Shown one piece after another: positions 7,031 through 17,045 of a DNA stretch of 64,000 bases. The notes under the pieces are model-generated. The model worked only from the letters and a program-made list of their open reading frames with translations, was not told the origin of the DNA and did no database searches. Position 1 is the first letter of the stretch, and each line of letters begins with the position of its first letter. Source of the stretch: Cetobacterium sp. NK01 (GTDB taxonomy: Bacteria > Fusobacteriota > Fusobacteriia > Fusobacteriales > Fusobacteriaceae); contig NZ_JANIBO010000001.1 of the NCBI RefSeq assembly GCF_024506395.1, positions 1,240,001 to 1,304,000 on the forward strand. The letters run 5' to 3'. Position numbers and translations under genes: made by a program.

Positions 7031-8625
7031 TGTATAGATGTTTTTTTAAAAGATTTATAGATATTCTAGCTGCCTTAATAGCTTTTACATGTTTTTGGTG
7101 GGTATTTTTAATAGTTGGATATTTAGTAAAAACTAAATTGGGAAGTCCTGTGATTTTTAAACAAGCAAGACCTGGAAAAGATGGGAAAATTTTTACTATG
7201 TATAAGTTTCGTAGTATGACTGATGCTAAAGATAAAAATGGGAAGTTACTATCAGATGCAGAAAGATTACCTAAGTTTGGAAAACTTCTAAGAGCAACAA
7301 GCTTAGATGAGTTACCAGAGTTATGGAATGTACTAAAGGGAGAGATGAGTTTAGTTGGACCAAGACCTCTTTTAGTAGAATATTTAGAAAGGTACAATGA
7401 GTTTCAAGCTAGAAGGCATGAAGTATGTCCTGGTATAACTGGTTGGGCTCAGGTAAATGGGCGAAATGCAATATCATGGGATGAAAAATTTAGATTAGAT
7501 GTAGAGTATGTTGATAACTATAATTTTTTTCTTGATATTAAAATACTATTTTTAACAATAAAAAAAGTATTTGTGAAAGAGGGAATTTCACAACAAGGAG
7601 AAGCTACTATGGAAATATTTTATGGAAAGGATAAAAAAATGAGAAATAAGAATATTTTTATTTTAAGTGTTGGAAGAAGAGTTGAGCTTGTTAAACTTTT
7701 TAATAGAGCTAAAAAGAAGCTAAGTATAAATGGAAAAATAATAGGTGGAGATATGGATTTAAATGCTCCAGCTATGCATTTCGTAGATAAAGCAATTCAG
7801 CTACCAAAAATAACTGATAAAAATTATATAGATGAAATTATTAAAATTTCTAAACAAGAAAAAATTGATTTAATAATTCCAACAATAGATACAGAACTTT
7901 TAATATTAGCACAAAATAGAGATAGGATAGAAAAAGAGACGAATGTTAAGATAAATTTATCAGACCTGGAATTTATTGAAATTTGTAGAGATAAATATAA
8001 AACACAAGAATTTTTTGAAAAAAATGGCTTTGGAGTTCCTAAATTAATTACAAAGCAAATGATAGCTGAAAATAATTATACTTTTCCACTTTTTATTAAA
8101 CCTTTAAATGGGAGTTCAAGTATTAATACTTTTAAAATTAATACACAAAAAGAATTAGAATTTTTTAAAGATTATGTTCCAAATCCACTAATTCAAGAAT
8201 GTCTAGTTGGAGATGAATTTACTGTAGATGTATTTTGTGATTTTGAAAATAATCCAATAACAATTGTACCAAGAAAAAGATTAGCAACAAGATCAGGAGA
8301 AATATCAAAAGGTTTAATAAGTAAAGATAGAGAAATAATAGAGGATATAAAAAAGTTAGTAAAAGTTTTTAAAGTAAAAGGACATATAACAATTCAATGT
8401 ATGAAAACAAAGGATGGTATAAAATATATAGAAATAAACCCTAGATTTGGGGGTGGAGCTCCTATGAGTATAATGGCAGGAGCTGATTCACCAGAAAATT
8501 TATATAAGTTATTATTAAATGAAAAATTATTTTATAATGAAAATTATGAAGATAAATTATTGAGTTTGAGGTACGATGAAGCTGTATTTATATCAGAAAA
8601 TGGAAATGTGATAAAAAATGTCTAA
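7030..8625 (+). CDS. Fusion: phosphoglycosyl transferase (PglC type) + ATP-grasp ligase-like domain
   Basis: 531 residues in one unbroken frame. Residues 1 to about 200 are a complete monotopic phosphoglycosyl transferase: N-terminal re-entrant helix, KFRSM, catalytic Asp93-Glu94 in TSLDELPELWNVLKG, SLVGPRPL, and the usual end GISQQGEATMEIF. From Met204 (MRNKNIFILSVGRRVELV) a carbamoyl-phosphate-synthase-like ATP-grasp protein follows, with PLFIKPLNGSSSIN, GDEFTVDVFCD and the metal site YIEINPRFGGG. These are normally separate genes. The first half loads a sugar phosphate on undecaprenyl phosphate; the second probably forms an amide or similar bond on a sugar. A purine-rich stretch before Met204 could allow an internal start. 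No frameshift sign. Confidence 0.88.
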   Translation: MYRCFFKRFIDILAALIAFTCFWWVFLIVGYLVKTKLGSPVIFKQARPGKDGKIFTMYKFRSMTDAKDKNGKLLSDAERLPKFGKLLRATSLDELPELWNVLKGEMSLVGPRPLLVEYLERYNEFQARRHEVCPGITGWAQVNGRNAISWDEKFRLDVEYVDNYNFFLDIKILFLTIKKVFVKEGISQQGEATMEIFYGKDKKMRNKNIFILSVGRRVELVKLFNRAKKKLSINGKIIGGDMDLNAPAMHFVDKAIQLPKITDKNYIDEIIKISKQEKIDLIIPTIDTELLILAQNRDRIEKETNVKINLSDLEFIEICRDKYKTQEFFEKNGFGVPKLITKQMIAENNYTFPLFIKPLNGSSSINTFKINTQKELEFFKDYVPNPLIQECLVGDEFTVDVFCDFENNPITIVPRKRLATRSGEISKGLISKDREIIEDIKKLVKVFKVKGHITIQCMKTKDGIKYIEINPRFGGGAPMSIMAGADSPENLYKLLLNEKLFYNENYEDKLLSLRYDEAVFISENGNVIKNV

Positions 8626-9301
8626 AAAAATAATTGTGTTTGACTTAGATGACACTTTAATTTCAGAAAGAGATTATATAAATAGTGGTTTTAACATAAT
8701 TTCTAAAAAAATAGCAGAAGATTATAATTTAAATTCTGAAAAAATTAAAAAAAAAATGAGTGAGTTTTTTAATATAAATAGTGTAAATTTATTTAATAGA
8801 ATATTAGATTATTTTAAAGTTAAATATGATTTAGATTATATAAAAAAATTAGTATTTATTTATAGAAATCATATTCCAACAATAGAACTATATGATGATG
8901 CAAAGGAAATAATAGAGTATTTATCAAAAAATGGATATGAATTAGGAATAATAACAGATGGATATAAAGAAGCACAGAGAAATAAAATAAAAGTTTTAAA
9001 TATTAAAAAATATTTTAAACACATAGTTATAACAGATGAATTGGGAAGAGAATTTTGGAAACCAAGTGAAATACCTTACAAAGTAATTAAAGATAAATTT
9101 AAATGTGAATATAAAGATATAGTTTATATTGGAGATAATATAAAAAAAGATTTTATAACGGCTAATAAGCTTGGAATTATAACAATACAAATAGTTAGAG
9201 AAAATGGTATTTATAGCAAAGATTTAGCAAAAGAAAATGAATATCAAGCTAAATTAGTAATAGATAATTTAAATAAAATAGTAGGAGTAAATTTATTATG
9301 A
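8618..9301 (+). CDS. HAD-family hydrolase
   Basis: 227 residues. HAD motif I FDLDDT (Asp9, Asp11), motif II near IITDGY, a conserved lysine in WKPSEIPY, and motif IV YIGDNIKKDF are all visible, with a helical cap between. Small phosphatases of this kind often accompany CarB-like ATP-grasp genes in polysaccharide loci. Here the start overlaps the ATP-grasp end by eight bases, so the two are likely functional partners. It probably removes phosphate from a sugar or acyl intermediate in the cytoplasm; the substrate is unknown. The stop overlaps the next gene as ATGA. Confidence 0.85.
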   Translation: MSKKIIVFDLDDTLISERDYINSGFNIISKKIAEDYNLNSEKIKKKMSEFFNINSVNLFNRILDYFKVKYDLDYIKKLVFIYRNHIPTIELYDDAKEIIEYLSKNGYELGIITDGYKEAQRNKIKVLNIKKYFKHIVITDELGREFWKPSEIPYKVIKDKFKCEYKDIVYIGDNIKKDFITANKLGIITIQIVRENGIYSKDLAKENEYQAKLVIDNLNKIVGVNLL

Positions 9302-10425
9302 GAATATTAATTTTGGCAAAATTTTTTTTAAAAGATGGAGCAAGTACACACATTTTTACTTTAGCAGAAGAAGTAGCAAAAAAAAATAATGGTGTTTATA
9401 TAATGTCGGCAGGGGCAGCGCAAGATGAAAGTTCTAAAGAGTTTTTTAATAAAAATTTTCCCAAGAATGTAGAGCATTGTGAGATAAAGTTTCCAAATTA
9501 TTTTAATTATAAATTTTTTTCGAAAATAAAGCAATTTTTAACTTATATTATAGTAATTCCAAAAGCTTTGAAAAAAATAAAAGAAATAAATCCAGATGTG
9601 ATTCATGTTCATTATCCTATAACATCATATATGGCTTGGTTAGCAAATAAAATTTATAGAATACCATTTGTAACAACTTATCACATAAAAGGAATTCCAA
9701 ATACTATTTTACATAAACAGGCAAATATTTCTATTGCAATAAGTAGTGAAATGAAAGAAGAATTAATAGAAAGATGGAGTTATCCAAAAGAAAGAGTCGA
9801 ACTTGTTTTTAATGGAATATCAGAAAATAAATTTACTCAAAAAATAGAAGATGAGGAAAAAAATAAATTGAGAAAAAAATTAGGAATAAATTCAAAGGAT
9901 ATAATAATTGGATTTGTAGGAACTTATCAATATAAAAAAGGAATAGATATATTATTAAAAGCTGTGGCTAAAATAAAAAATATGAATATAAAATTAATAT
10001 TATTGGGTGCTGGTGAAGTTGAATGGTTAGAAAAAATTATAAAAGAGTTTAAAATAGAAGATAAAGTGATTTTTCAAAAATTTCAAGATCCTGTTATTTA
10101 TTATTCCATATTTGACATTTTTGTTTTACCATCAAGGAATGAAGGATTCCCATTAGTAGCTTTAGAAAGTATGATGATGGGTTGCTGTACAATAAGAAGC
10201 AATGTATCTGGAGCTTACGATATGATTGAGGATAAAAAAACTGGATTTATATTTCAAAATGAGAATATAGATGAATTAGCAAAAATCTTAATAACTCTTA
10301 TTGAAAGCGAAGACTTAAGAAAAGAAGTGGCATTAAATGGTAAAAAAAATGTAATAAGTAAATTTACAGAAAAGCATATGGTAGATAAAACAATAGCTGT
10401 ATATAAAAAGGCCATTTCAAATTAA
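9298..10425 (+). CDS. Glycosyltransferase family 4
   Basis: 375 residues. GT-B fold: N-terminal acceptor domain (LAKFFLKDGASTHIF, DVIHVHYPI), then the nucleotide-sugar domain with VGTYQYKKGIDILLKAVA and the ExxxxG-type signature SRNEGFPLVALESMM near residue 280. It adds one hexose or similar residue to the lipid-linked repeat at the inner membrane; donor and linkage cannot be read from sequence. ATGA overlap with the HAD gene shows translational coupling. Noticeably more AT-rich than the wzz-side genes, as are the following four. Confidence 0.88.
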   Translation: MRILILAKFFLKDGASTHIFTLAEEVAKKNNGVYIMSAGAAQDESSKEFFNKNFPKNVEHCEIKFPNYFNYKFFSKIKQFLTYIIVIPKALKKIKEINPDVIHVHYPITSYMAWLANKIYRIPFVTTYHIKGIPNTILHKQANISIAISSEMKEELIERWSYPKERVELVFNGISENKFTQKIEDEEKNKLRKKLGINSKDIIIGFVGTYQYKKGIDILLKAVAKIKNMNIKLILLGAGEVEWLEKIIKEFKIEDKVIFQKFQDPVIYYSIFDIFVLPSRNEGFPLVALESMMMGCCTIRSNVSGAYDMIEDKKTGFIFQNENIDELAKILITLIESEDLRKEVALNGKKNVISKFTEKHMVDKTIAVYKKAISN

Positions 10426-10475
10426 AAGACGATTGATTTAATAAAAAAATTATTAAATTTTTATAAGGAGAAACA

Positions 10476-11591
10476 ATGAAAATATTATTTGTTAATAATA
10501 ATATGTTTGGGTTAAATATATTTAGAGGAGAAGTCATAAAGTATTTAAAAGCAGAAGGTTATGAAATAAAAACTTGTTCACCAAGAGATGCTAAAAATAA
10601 ATTGGAAGAGTTTGGAATACCTCATATAGAAGTAGAATTAAAAGCTAGAGGGATAAATCCAGTTCAAGATTTAAAGTTTTTTTTTGAAATTTTCAGAATA
10701 TATAGAAAAGAGAAGCCAAATTTAATATTTCATTACACGATAAAGCCCAATATTTATGGAACTTTAGCAGCTAAATTAAATAATGTTAAATCTATAGCAT
10801 GTTTGGCAGGATTAGGACAGATGTTTGTTGAAAATACTATTAAATCAAAAATAGCAAGAAAATTGTATAAAATTTCATTAAACTTTTCTGAGGAAGTTTG
10901 GTTTTTAAATGAAGATGACAAATATAAAGCAATTTCTCTAGGAATAGTCAAAGAGACAAAAAGTTTTGTTTTACCTGGGGAAGGAATAAATACTAAGGAA
11001 TATAAAGCACTAGAAAAAAGTAAAGAGGAAAATAAAATTAAATTTTTAATGATATCAAGATTACTTTGGAATAAAGGATTTAAAGAATATGCGGAAGCAG
11101 CTAAAAATATAAAGCTAAAATATAAAAATGTTGAATTTCAATTATTAGGTGGATACTCAAACGAGGATCCATTAGGAGTTCCAGAAGAAGAGGTGAAAAA
11201 ATATATAGATAATAAAATTTTAAATTATTTAGGAACTACAGATGATGTGAGAAAAATTATAAAAGATGTTGATTGTGTTATACTACCTTCATTTTATAGA
11301 GAAGGAATGCCAAGAGTTTTATTAGAAGCTGCTTCAATGGAAAAAATAATAATAACTACAGATAATGTGGGGTGTAAAGAAGTAGTTGAAGATGAATATA
11401 ATGGATATTTGTGTCAAATAAAATCAGCTGAAGATTTAGAGAAAAAAATAGAAAAAGTTTTAAAATTATCCAATAAAAATAGAATACAAATGGGAAAAAA
11501 TTCAAGAATCTTAGTTAAAAAGAAGTATGATATTGAAATAATAAAAAATATATACTTAGAAAAAGTAAAAAAAATATTGATAGAAAGGTAA
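10476..11591 (+). CDS. Glycosyltransferase family 4 (PglA/CapM-like)
   Basis: 371 residues. The N-terminus KILFVNNNMFGLNIFRGEVIKYL and HYTIKPNIYGTLAAKL with SIACLAGLG are characteristic of PglA/CapM-like transferases that add the second sugar to an undecaprenyl-linked bacillosamine-type residue. The C-terminal domain has ISRLLWNKGFKEYAEAA and PSFYREGMPRVLLEAASM. This fits the PglF-PglE-PglC-like genes upstream, so it likely acts directly after the phosphoglycosyl transferase. Ribosome site AAGGAG six bases before ATG, 50 bp after the previous gene. Confidence 0.88.
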   Translation: MKILFVNNNMFGLNIFRGEVIKYLKAEGYEIKTCSPRDAKNKLEEFGIPHIEVELKARGINPVQDLKFFFEIFRIYRKEKPNLIFHYTIKPNIYGTLAAKLNNVKSIACLAGLGQMFVENTIKSKIARKLYKISLNFSEEVWFLNEDDKYKAISLGIVKETKSFVLPGEGINTKEYKALEKSKEENKIKFLMISRLLWNKGFKEYAEAAKNIKLKYKNVEFQLLGGYSNEDPLGVPEEEVKKYIDNKILNYLGTTDDVRKIIKDVDCVILPSFYREGMPRVLLEAASMEKIIITTDNVGCKEVVEDEYNGYLCQIKSAEDLEKKIEKVLKLSNKNRIQMGKNSRILVKKKYDIEIIKNIYLEKVKKILIER

Positions 11592-11594
11592 GAA

Positions 11595-12407
11595 ATGAGC
11601 TATAAAAATGAAAAAGTTTCAATAATAATTCCAACATATAAAAGACCTTTTTTTTTAAAAAGAATAATAGAAAATTTGAATGAGCAAACTTATAAAAATT
11701 TAGAAATAATAATAGTAGACGATAATAAAAAGGACTCTACAGAAAAAAAGGAAACTTCTAATGAAATTCAAAAGATAATTGAAATCTATAAAAATTTAGA
11801 GATAAAATATATATCAAATTATGATAATAAAGGAGCAAACTATTCGAGAAATGTTGGTGTAAAAAATGCACAAGGAAAATTTATTAGTTTTCTTGATGAT
11901 GATGATGAATATTTGAGCAATAGAATAGAAATAATGATGAAAAAAATAAATGAAAAAGATTTTGATATGGTTTGTTGTGATTGGGAAAAAGTTATTTTTA
12001 AAAGGAAGTCATTAAAAAAGTTGAATGTTAAAGATCAAATTAAAGATTTTGAGGTATCATTTGAACAAATATTAACTAATAATATTATAGGAGGTGCCTC
12101 TTTAGTTTTAATGAAAAAAGAAGTTTTTAATTCAATTCATGGATTTGATATAAATTTAGTATCTTGCCAAGATTGGGATTTATATATTCGTATAATAAAG
12201 TCAGGTTATAGAGTATTAAAATTAAAAGATAAATTAGTTAGATATAATATTCACTTAGGAGAACGTATTTCGACTAATAGAAACAAAGTTATAAAAGGAC
12301 ATTTGTATATAAAAAATAAATATTATGAAGATAGAAAGCAAATATCTAATATAAAAAAAATATTATTTAATTTAAAATTATTGAAACAATATTTAAAATT
12401 TATTTAA
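11595..12407 (+). CDS. Glycosyltransferase family 2
   Basis: 270 residues. GT-A fold: VSIIIPTYKRPFFLKRIIENL at the N-terminus, EIIIVDDNKKDS, SRNVGVKNAQGKFISFLDDDDEY (the metal-binding DxD region) and a C-terminal FDINLVSCQDWDLYIRI acceptor motif. It transfers a sugar to the growing lipid-linked repeat unit. It begins three bases after the preceding gene with an overlapping ribosome site (GAAAGGTAAG). Donor unknown. Full length for the compact GT2 type, with no membrane helices. Confidence 0.88.
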   Translation: MSYKNEKVSIIIPTYKRPFFLKRIIENLNEQTYKNLEIIIVDDNKKDSTEKKETSNEIQKIIEIYKNLEIKYISNYDNKGANYSRNVGVKNAQGKFISFLDDDDEYLSNRIEIMMKKINEKDFDMVCCDWEKVIFKRKSLKKLNVKDQIKDFEVSFEQILTNNIIGGASLVLMKKEVFNSIHGFDINLVSCQDWDLYIRIIKSGYRVLKLKDKLVRYNIHLGERISTNRNKVIKGHLYIKNKYYEDRKQISNIKKILFNLKLLKQYLKFI

Positions 12408-12420
12408 TCAAAAAGGATGA

Positions 12421-13503
12421 ATGATGAAAATTTATTATATTATAGGATTAATACTAATTAGTACAAATACTATTTTTTCAGAAAGAAAGTTAAAATTTTT
12501 TAACATAATAATAATTTTTTTTATAACAGCTTTTGCATATAAAATTCATAATGACTTTGCAATATATGAAAGAGTTTACAATTCTTTTAACTCTTTTTCA
12601 ATAGAACAAACTAGATTTGAAATAGGATATAAATCTATAAATTTAATTTTTAGTATGTTTTTAAATTTTTACGAATTTAAAGCGTTATTATATTTTGTTA
12701 ATATTATTTTAATTTATAAAGGAATTAAAGCAATATATCCTCAATATCAGAAATATGTTTGGTCTTTTTTATATTTTTATGGCCCTTATTATTTGTTCTG
12801 GTTAACAGCTATAAGACAATCGATAGCTATAAGTATAGTAATATATAGTTACCATTTTTTATATGAAAATAATGTAAAAAAGTATACACTGTGTATATTA
12901 ATAGCAACATTGTTTCATAAATCCGCATTACTAATGTTAGTCATGATATTTATTCAAAAAATAAGAATAAGTAGAACAAAAATTGTAGTAGGATATATTT
13001 TTAGTATTATTATTTTATTATTTGGGAATAGTAATTTTTTTAATACAATGTTTTCGTTAATAAAAGAAGATTTAGTAAAAAAAAATATTTCAATATTAAA
13101 TCTAGTTTTATATAGTATTTTATTGATAGCTTCTATTTTGACATATTTTAAAAATACAAAGTTCAAAGATAGAAGAGAAATATTTTTATTTAAAAATTAT
13201 ATAATGTTTATGATAGTATTTTTTTTGAGTCTTAGGTTAGATTTTATTTATCGTATATTACCATATTTATCTATATTTTTAGGAATTGAAATATCTGAAA
13301 TATTTGAGAGAATAAAATTAAAGAAAATAAAATTTATTTCTTTGATAATTATTTTTTTAATATTTCAAATAAATACAATAAAAAATCTTAATAGAAAAGA
13401 TGGACGTTTAGTACCATATAATTCTTATATAGAAACTTTTTTTTATAAAATTCCTTATGAAGAAACATCTGAATATAAGCATGTAAAATCGAGAGATAAA
13501 TAA
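12421..13503 (+). CDS. wzy: Polysaccharide polymerase, EpsG/Wzy type
   Basis: 360 residues, almost all hydrophobic, with roughly ten predicted membrane helices and a central loop containing FYGPYYLFWLTAIRQSIAISIV. That resembles the EpsG family motif (R-Q-x-(I/L)-A) of O-antigen/exopolysaccharide polymerases. The gene lies with flippase, chain-length and transferase genes and is the only polymerase candidate in the locus, so it probably links repeat units in the periplasm. Two adjacent ATGs (12421 and 12424) are possible starts after AAAAGGATG. Wzy proteins have little sequence conservation, so the assignment rests on topology, the RQ motif and context. Confidence 0.8.
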   Translation: MMKIYYIIGLILISTNTIFSERKLKFFNIIIIFFITAFAYKIHNDFAIYERVYNSFNSFSIEQTRFEIGYKSINLIFSMFLNFYEFKALLYFVNIILIYKGIKAIYPQYQKYVWSFLYFYGPYYLFWLTAIRQSIAISIVIYSYHFLYENNVKKYTLCILIATLFHKSALLMLVMIFIQKIRISRTKIVVGYIFSIIILLFGNSNFFNTMFSLIKEDLVKKNISILNLVLYSILLIASILTYFKNTKFKDRREIFLFKNYIMFMIVFFLSLRLDFIYRILPYLSIFLGIEISEIFERIKLKKIKFISLIIIFLIFQINTIKNLNRKDGRLVPYNSYIETFFYKIPYEETSEYKHVKSRDK

Positions 13504-13920
13504 ATTATTAAAAAGTGAAATGAAATAAGAATAAAAAGAGAATAATAATAGGAATTTTATATAAGTTTTGTATAGAGTTTTCTACATTATAAAATTAAAG
13601 CTTAGAAACTCTTGGATATAGCGAGATTTAAAATAAAAAAGATTTCTTTTAAGAAGTATAATTCTTATTAAACTTTGGAATATATTTTAATACATTATAA
13701 ATGGAAATTTTGTTGAGATATTTTGGTTAAGTAATAATTTTCAAATTATTTAATACTTCTAACTAAATTCTATTAGTAAAAAATTGGAGAATACCTTAGA
13801 TATATAATTTTTTTAGATATTTTGCAGAATGAAGTATTAAAATTTTTGAATTGTTTTATTGTTCAATTAAACTTCGTGAAGTTTATAGCGCTAAAATAAG
13901 TTTGTAAACATAAAATAAAT
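13504..13920. other. Non-coding AT-rich spacer
   Basis: About 400 bp after wzy with no credible ORF, hairpin terminator or promoter that I can support. It may be part of the decayed insertion sequence to the right or debris from polysaccharide gene exchange. Confidence 0.5.
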
Positions 13921-13929
13921 AAATCATAT

Positions 13930-14790
13930 AAACTAAATCTTAAAGAAATATCTAGTGAATATGGTATGCCTTCTTTATCTAATCTTATTCTTTGTAGAAA
14001 AAATATAATAATATAAATATCCAAAGTGATGAAATTGTAACTCTCGATAACTTTAAGAAACTTTAAAAAGAATGAGTTACTGCTAAAGAAGAGTGTGCTA
14101 TTCTAAAAAAGGCTTTGAAAATATTCATAAAAAACTAGATGATACTAAGATAACTGACCTTATCAAATAGTTAAAAAATAAATGTAGCTAAGAAAAAATA
14201 TTTAAAATTAGTAAAGCTATTTACTGTTATAATTTTAATAAAACTATTACCAAAATTCAAGAGAGATGCGAATTATTATTTTCTCAAATTAAAAGAATTT
14301 ATGGGAAAAATTCTAAAATATATGGGTTACTAATGTCTCATCAAATGAGAAAATAGTAGGGTATACTATATATGTTTACATAAAAAATTTTGATTTGACA
14401 TATTTAGCTTCACTTATAGATTTATGCATAAATAAAATCAAAAGTTGAAATAACTCAACGACAATGATAACAGATATCCTTTAAAAAACTCTTTCGAAAA
14501 ATAATTTAACAAGTTGTATCAATATACTAGTAAGGATACATAGCTAAGATTAAAAGCTTAGGTGCTATCAAGAAAGGGTAATTCTTATGATAATGCCTGT
14601 CGAGGTTTTTTATTTGGTTTTGAAAAAAGAGTTAATTGACTAAAGTAAACTAAAGACTTTTGAAGAAACAAAAAAATTTATTTAAACATATAGAAGACTG
14701 GTATATATAATCATATTTAGAAAAAACTAAGTTATTTATCTCTAACTAATTATCAAAAATAAACTGCACAATTTGTAAAATTTTGTTTAA
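13930..14790 (+). pseudogene. Decayed IS3-family (IS150-like) transposase
   Basis: Fragments in several frames, broken by many stops, read as an IS3-family OrfA/OrfB pair. LKEISSEYGMPSLSN (about 13935) is the OrfA HTH; EECAILKKALKIF (about 14090) is the OrfA end. SQIKRIYGKNSKIYG (about 14280) corresponds to the IKxIYxxxxxxYG start of the OrfB core; YQYTSKDT and SRKGNSYDNACRGF (about 14517-14610) are the hallmark region before the third catalytic acid. The catalytic glutamate after YDNA is lost and the C-terminal YIEDWY segment is out of phase. Ends and target duplication are not recognisable. It separates wzy from ugd within the polysaccharide locus. Confidence 0.82.
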
Positions 14791-14957
14791 AAACTTAACT
14801 TAATACTAAATCTCCTTAAAAAGTAGCTGAAAGCTTAATAAAGAAGAATAAAAATTCATAATTTTAATAATAGAATTGTACAATAAGTTTAAATAAAAAA
14901 TTAAAAAAAGGAGGATGTATAAATAAGTATTTATATATATTTATTATACAAGAAAAA

Positions 14958-16124
14958 ATGAGAATAGCTATAGTGGGAACAGGATATGTAGGGCTATCTA
15001 ATGCCATATTATTAGCACAAAATAATGAGGTTATAGCCTTAGATATAATAGATGAAAAAGTTGAAATGATAAATAAGAAAATTTCACCGATAGTTGATAA
15101 AGAAATTAGTGAATATTTGTGTACTAAAGAACTTAACTTGAAAGCAACTTTAGTTAAAGAAGAAGCATATAAAGGAGCAGAATTTGTAGTAATAGCAACA
15201 CCTACAGATTATGATCCAGAAAAAAATTACTTTAATACAAGTAGTGTTGAGGAGGTTATAAAAGATGTCTTATCAATTAACCCTAATGCTACGATGATAA
15301 TAAAATCAACAGTACCAGTGGGTTATACAGATAAAATAAAAAAAGAGTTTAAAATACATAATATAATATTTTCACCAGAATTCTTAAGAGAAGGAAAGGC
15401 TCTCTACGACAATTTATATCCAAGTAGAATAATTGTTGGAGAAAAATCAGAAAAAGCAAAAATATTTGCAAAGTTATTATTAAAAGGTAGTATAAAAAAA
15501 GATGCTAAAATTCTTTATATGAATAGTACAGAGGCAGAAGCTGTAAAACTATTTTCAAACACATATTTAGCGCTAAGAGTAGCATATTTTAATGAGTTAG
15601 ATACTTATGCAGAACTTAGAGAATTAAATACAAAAGATATAATAGAAGGAGTAAGTCTTGATCCAAGAATAGGAAATCATTACAACAATCCATCATTTGG
15701 TTATGGAGGATATTGCTTACCCAAAGATACAAAACAATTACGTGCAAATTATGCAGATGTACCAAATAATCTAATTGGAGCTATAGTTGATGCGAATACA
15801 ACAAGAAAGGACCATATAGCAGACTCTATTTTAAAAAGAGAGCCAAAGGTTGTTGGGATATATAGATTAACTATGAAAACAAACTCTGATAACTTCCGCG
15901 CTTCATCTATTCAAGGAGTTATGAAAAGATTAAAGGCTAAAGGGGTAGAAGTAGTTATATATGAGCCTGTATTAAAAGAGGAAAGTTTCTTTAACTCAAA
16001 AGTTATAAGGGACTTTGAAGAGTTTAAATCTATAAGTGATATTATTGTTACGAATAGAGTTAGTGATGAGTTAAAAGATGTAGAAGATAAAATATATACA
16101 AGGGATTTATATGGGAGAGATTAG
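14958..16124 (+). CDS. ugd: UDP-glucose 6-dehydrogenase
   Basis: 388 residues. N-terminal Rossmann motif [15 protein letters not shown], then [31 protein letters not shown], and catalytic Cys253 in [15 protein letters not shown]. It oxidises UDP-glucose twice to UDP-glucuronate using NAD+, supplying an acidic sugar to the polymer; galU at the end of the cluster makes its substrate. The start is fixed by the Rossmann motif. However, the ATG has no clear ribosome site: the nearest GGAGG lies some 40 bases upstream, before an AT-rich stretch. The upstream region is IS debris, so transcription may have been re-wired. Confidence 0.92.
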   Translation: MRIAIVGTGYVGLSNAILLAQNNEVIALDIIDEKVEMINKKISPIVDKEISEYLCTKELNLKATLVKEEAYKGAEFVVIATPTDYDPEKNYFNTSSVEEVIKDVLSINPNATMIIKSTVPVGYTDKIKKEFKIHNIIFSPEFLREGKALYDNLYPSRIIVGEKSEKAKIFAKLLLKGSIKKDAKILYMNSTEAEAVKLFSNTYLALRVAYFNELDTYAELRELNTKDIIEGVSLDPRIGNHYNNPSFGYGGYCLPKDTKQLRANYADVPNNLIGAIVDANTTRKDHIADSILKREPKVVGIYRLTMKTNSDNFRASSIQGVMKRLKAKGVEVVIYEPVLKEESFFNSKVIRDFEEFKSISDIIVTNRVSDELKDVEDKIYTRDLYGRD

Positions 16125-17045
16125 ATGAAAAATCTTTACTTAAAGCTGAAAAAATTAAAAACAATATTGAGAAATATTTATAGTATTGATCAGAAAATAA
16201 AACAAAATTTATTAACTATAGATTATGAGAAAGCTATTTTAGAAAATAATTTTAAAAATATTCTCAGCTATGAAGAGACAAAAGAACCTCAAATAATAGT
16301 TTCTTTAACAACTTACAATAAAAGAATTTATGACGTTCATTTGACAATTGAAAGTCTTTTTAGACAAACTATTATGCCGAATAAGATAATTCTTTGGTTA
16401 GCAGAGGATGAATTTAATGAGAATAGTATTCCAGAGATGTTAAAGAGACTACAAAAAAAAGGTTTAGAAATAGGGTTTTGTAAAGATTTAAAGTCATATA
16501 AAAAGCTTATTCCAACTTTAAAAAAATATCCAAATCAAATAGTGATAACGGTTGATGATGATGTTATTTATCCATATGATTTTCTTGAGAATATGTATAT
16601 AGAATATTTAAAAGATAAAGAATGTGTATATTTTTATAGAGGACATAAAATGACTTTTGATAAAAAAAGAAAAATTAATACTTATGATAATTGGATAGGT
16701 GATTATCAAGGTGAAGAAAAAACCTTTTTAACATTACCTACAGGAATAGGAGGAGTTTTGTATCCGCCTAAATGTTTTGATAAAGAAATTTTAGATGAAT
16801 CTCAATTTATGAAGTTAGCTCCTAGGGCAGATGATATATGGTTTAAAGCTATGACATTAAAAAATGGAGTTAAGTGCAAAAAAATAAAATTAACTAAAGA
16901 GTTTCATAAAAAATTTATTAATTTAGAAGATGGACAAGATATTGCTCTTTGTAAAGTTAATGTTAACGAAAATCAAAATAATATTCAACTAAAAGCTGTT
17001 TTTGATTATTATAATTTGTGGGATAAACTTGAAGGAGAAGAATAA
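16125..17045 (+). CDS. Putative GT2-like glycosyltransferase of polysaccharide loci
   Basis: 306 residues. After about 50 N-terminal residues, EPQIIVSLTTYNKRIYDVHLTIESLFRQT and IVITVDDDVIYPYDFLENM give a GT-A fold with a DDD metal site. Later come TGIGGVLYPP and LAPRADDIWFKAMTL. This matches a family of capsule/LPS-associated putative glycosyltransferases whose acceptors are unknown. It starts immediately after the ugd stop, sharing no spacer, with GGGAGAG as ribosome site. It probably builds the repeat unit; donor cannot be stated. Confidence 0.8.
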   Translation: MKNLYLKLKKLKTILRNIYSIDQKIKQNLLTIDYEKAILENNFKNILSYEETKEPQIIVSLTTYNKRIYDVHLTIESLFRQTIMPNKIILWLAEDEFNENSIPEMLKRLQKKGLEIGFCKDLKSYKKLIPTLKKYPNQIVITVDDDVIYPYDFLENMYIEYLKDKECVYFYRGHKMTFDKKRKINTYDNWIGDYQGEEKTFLTLPTGIGGVLYPPKCFDKEILDESQFMKLAPRADDIWFKAMTLKNGVKCKKIKLTKEFHKKFINLEDGQDIALCKVNVNENQNNIQLKAVFDYYNLWDKLEGEE

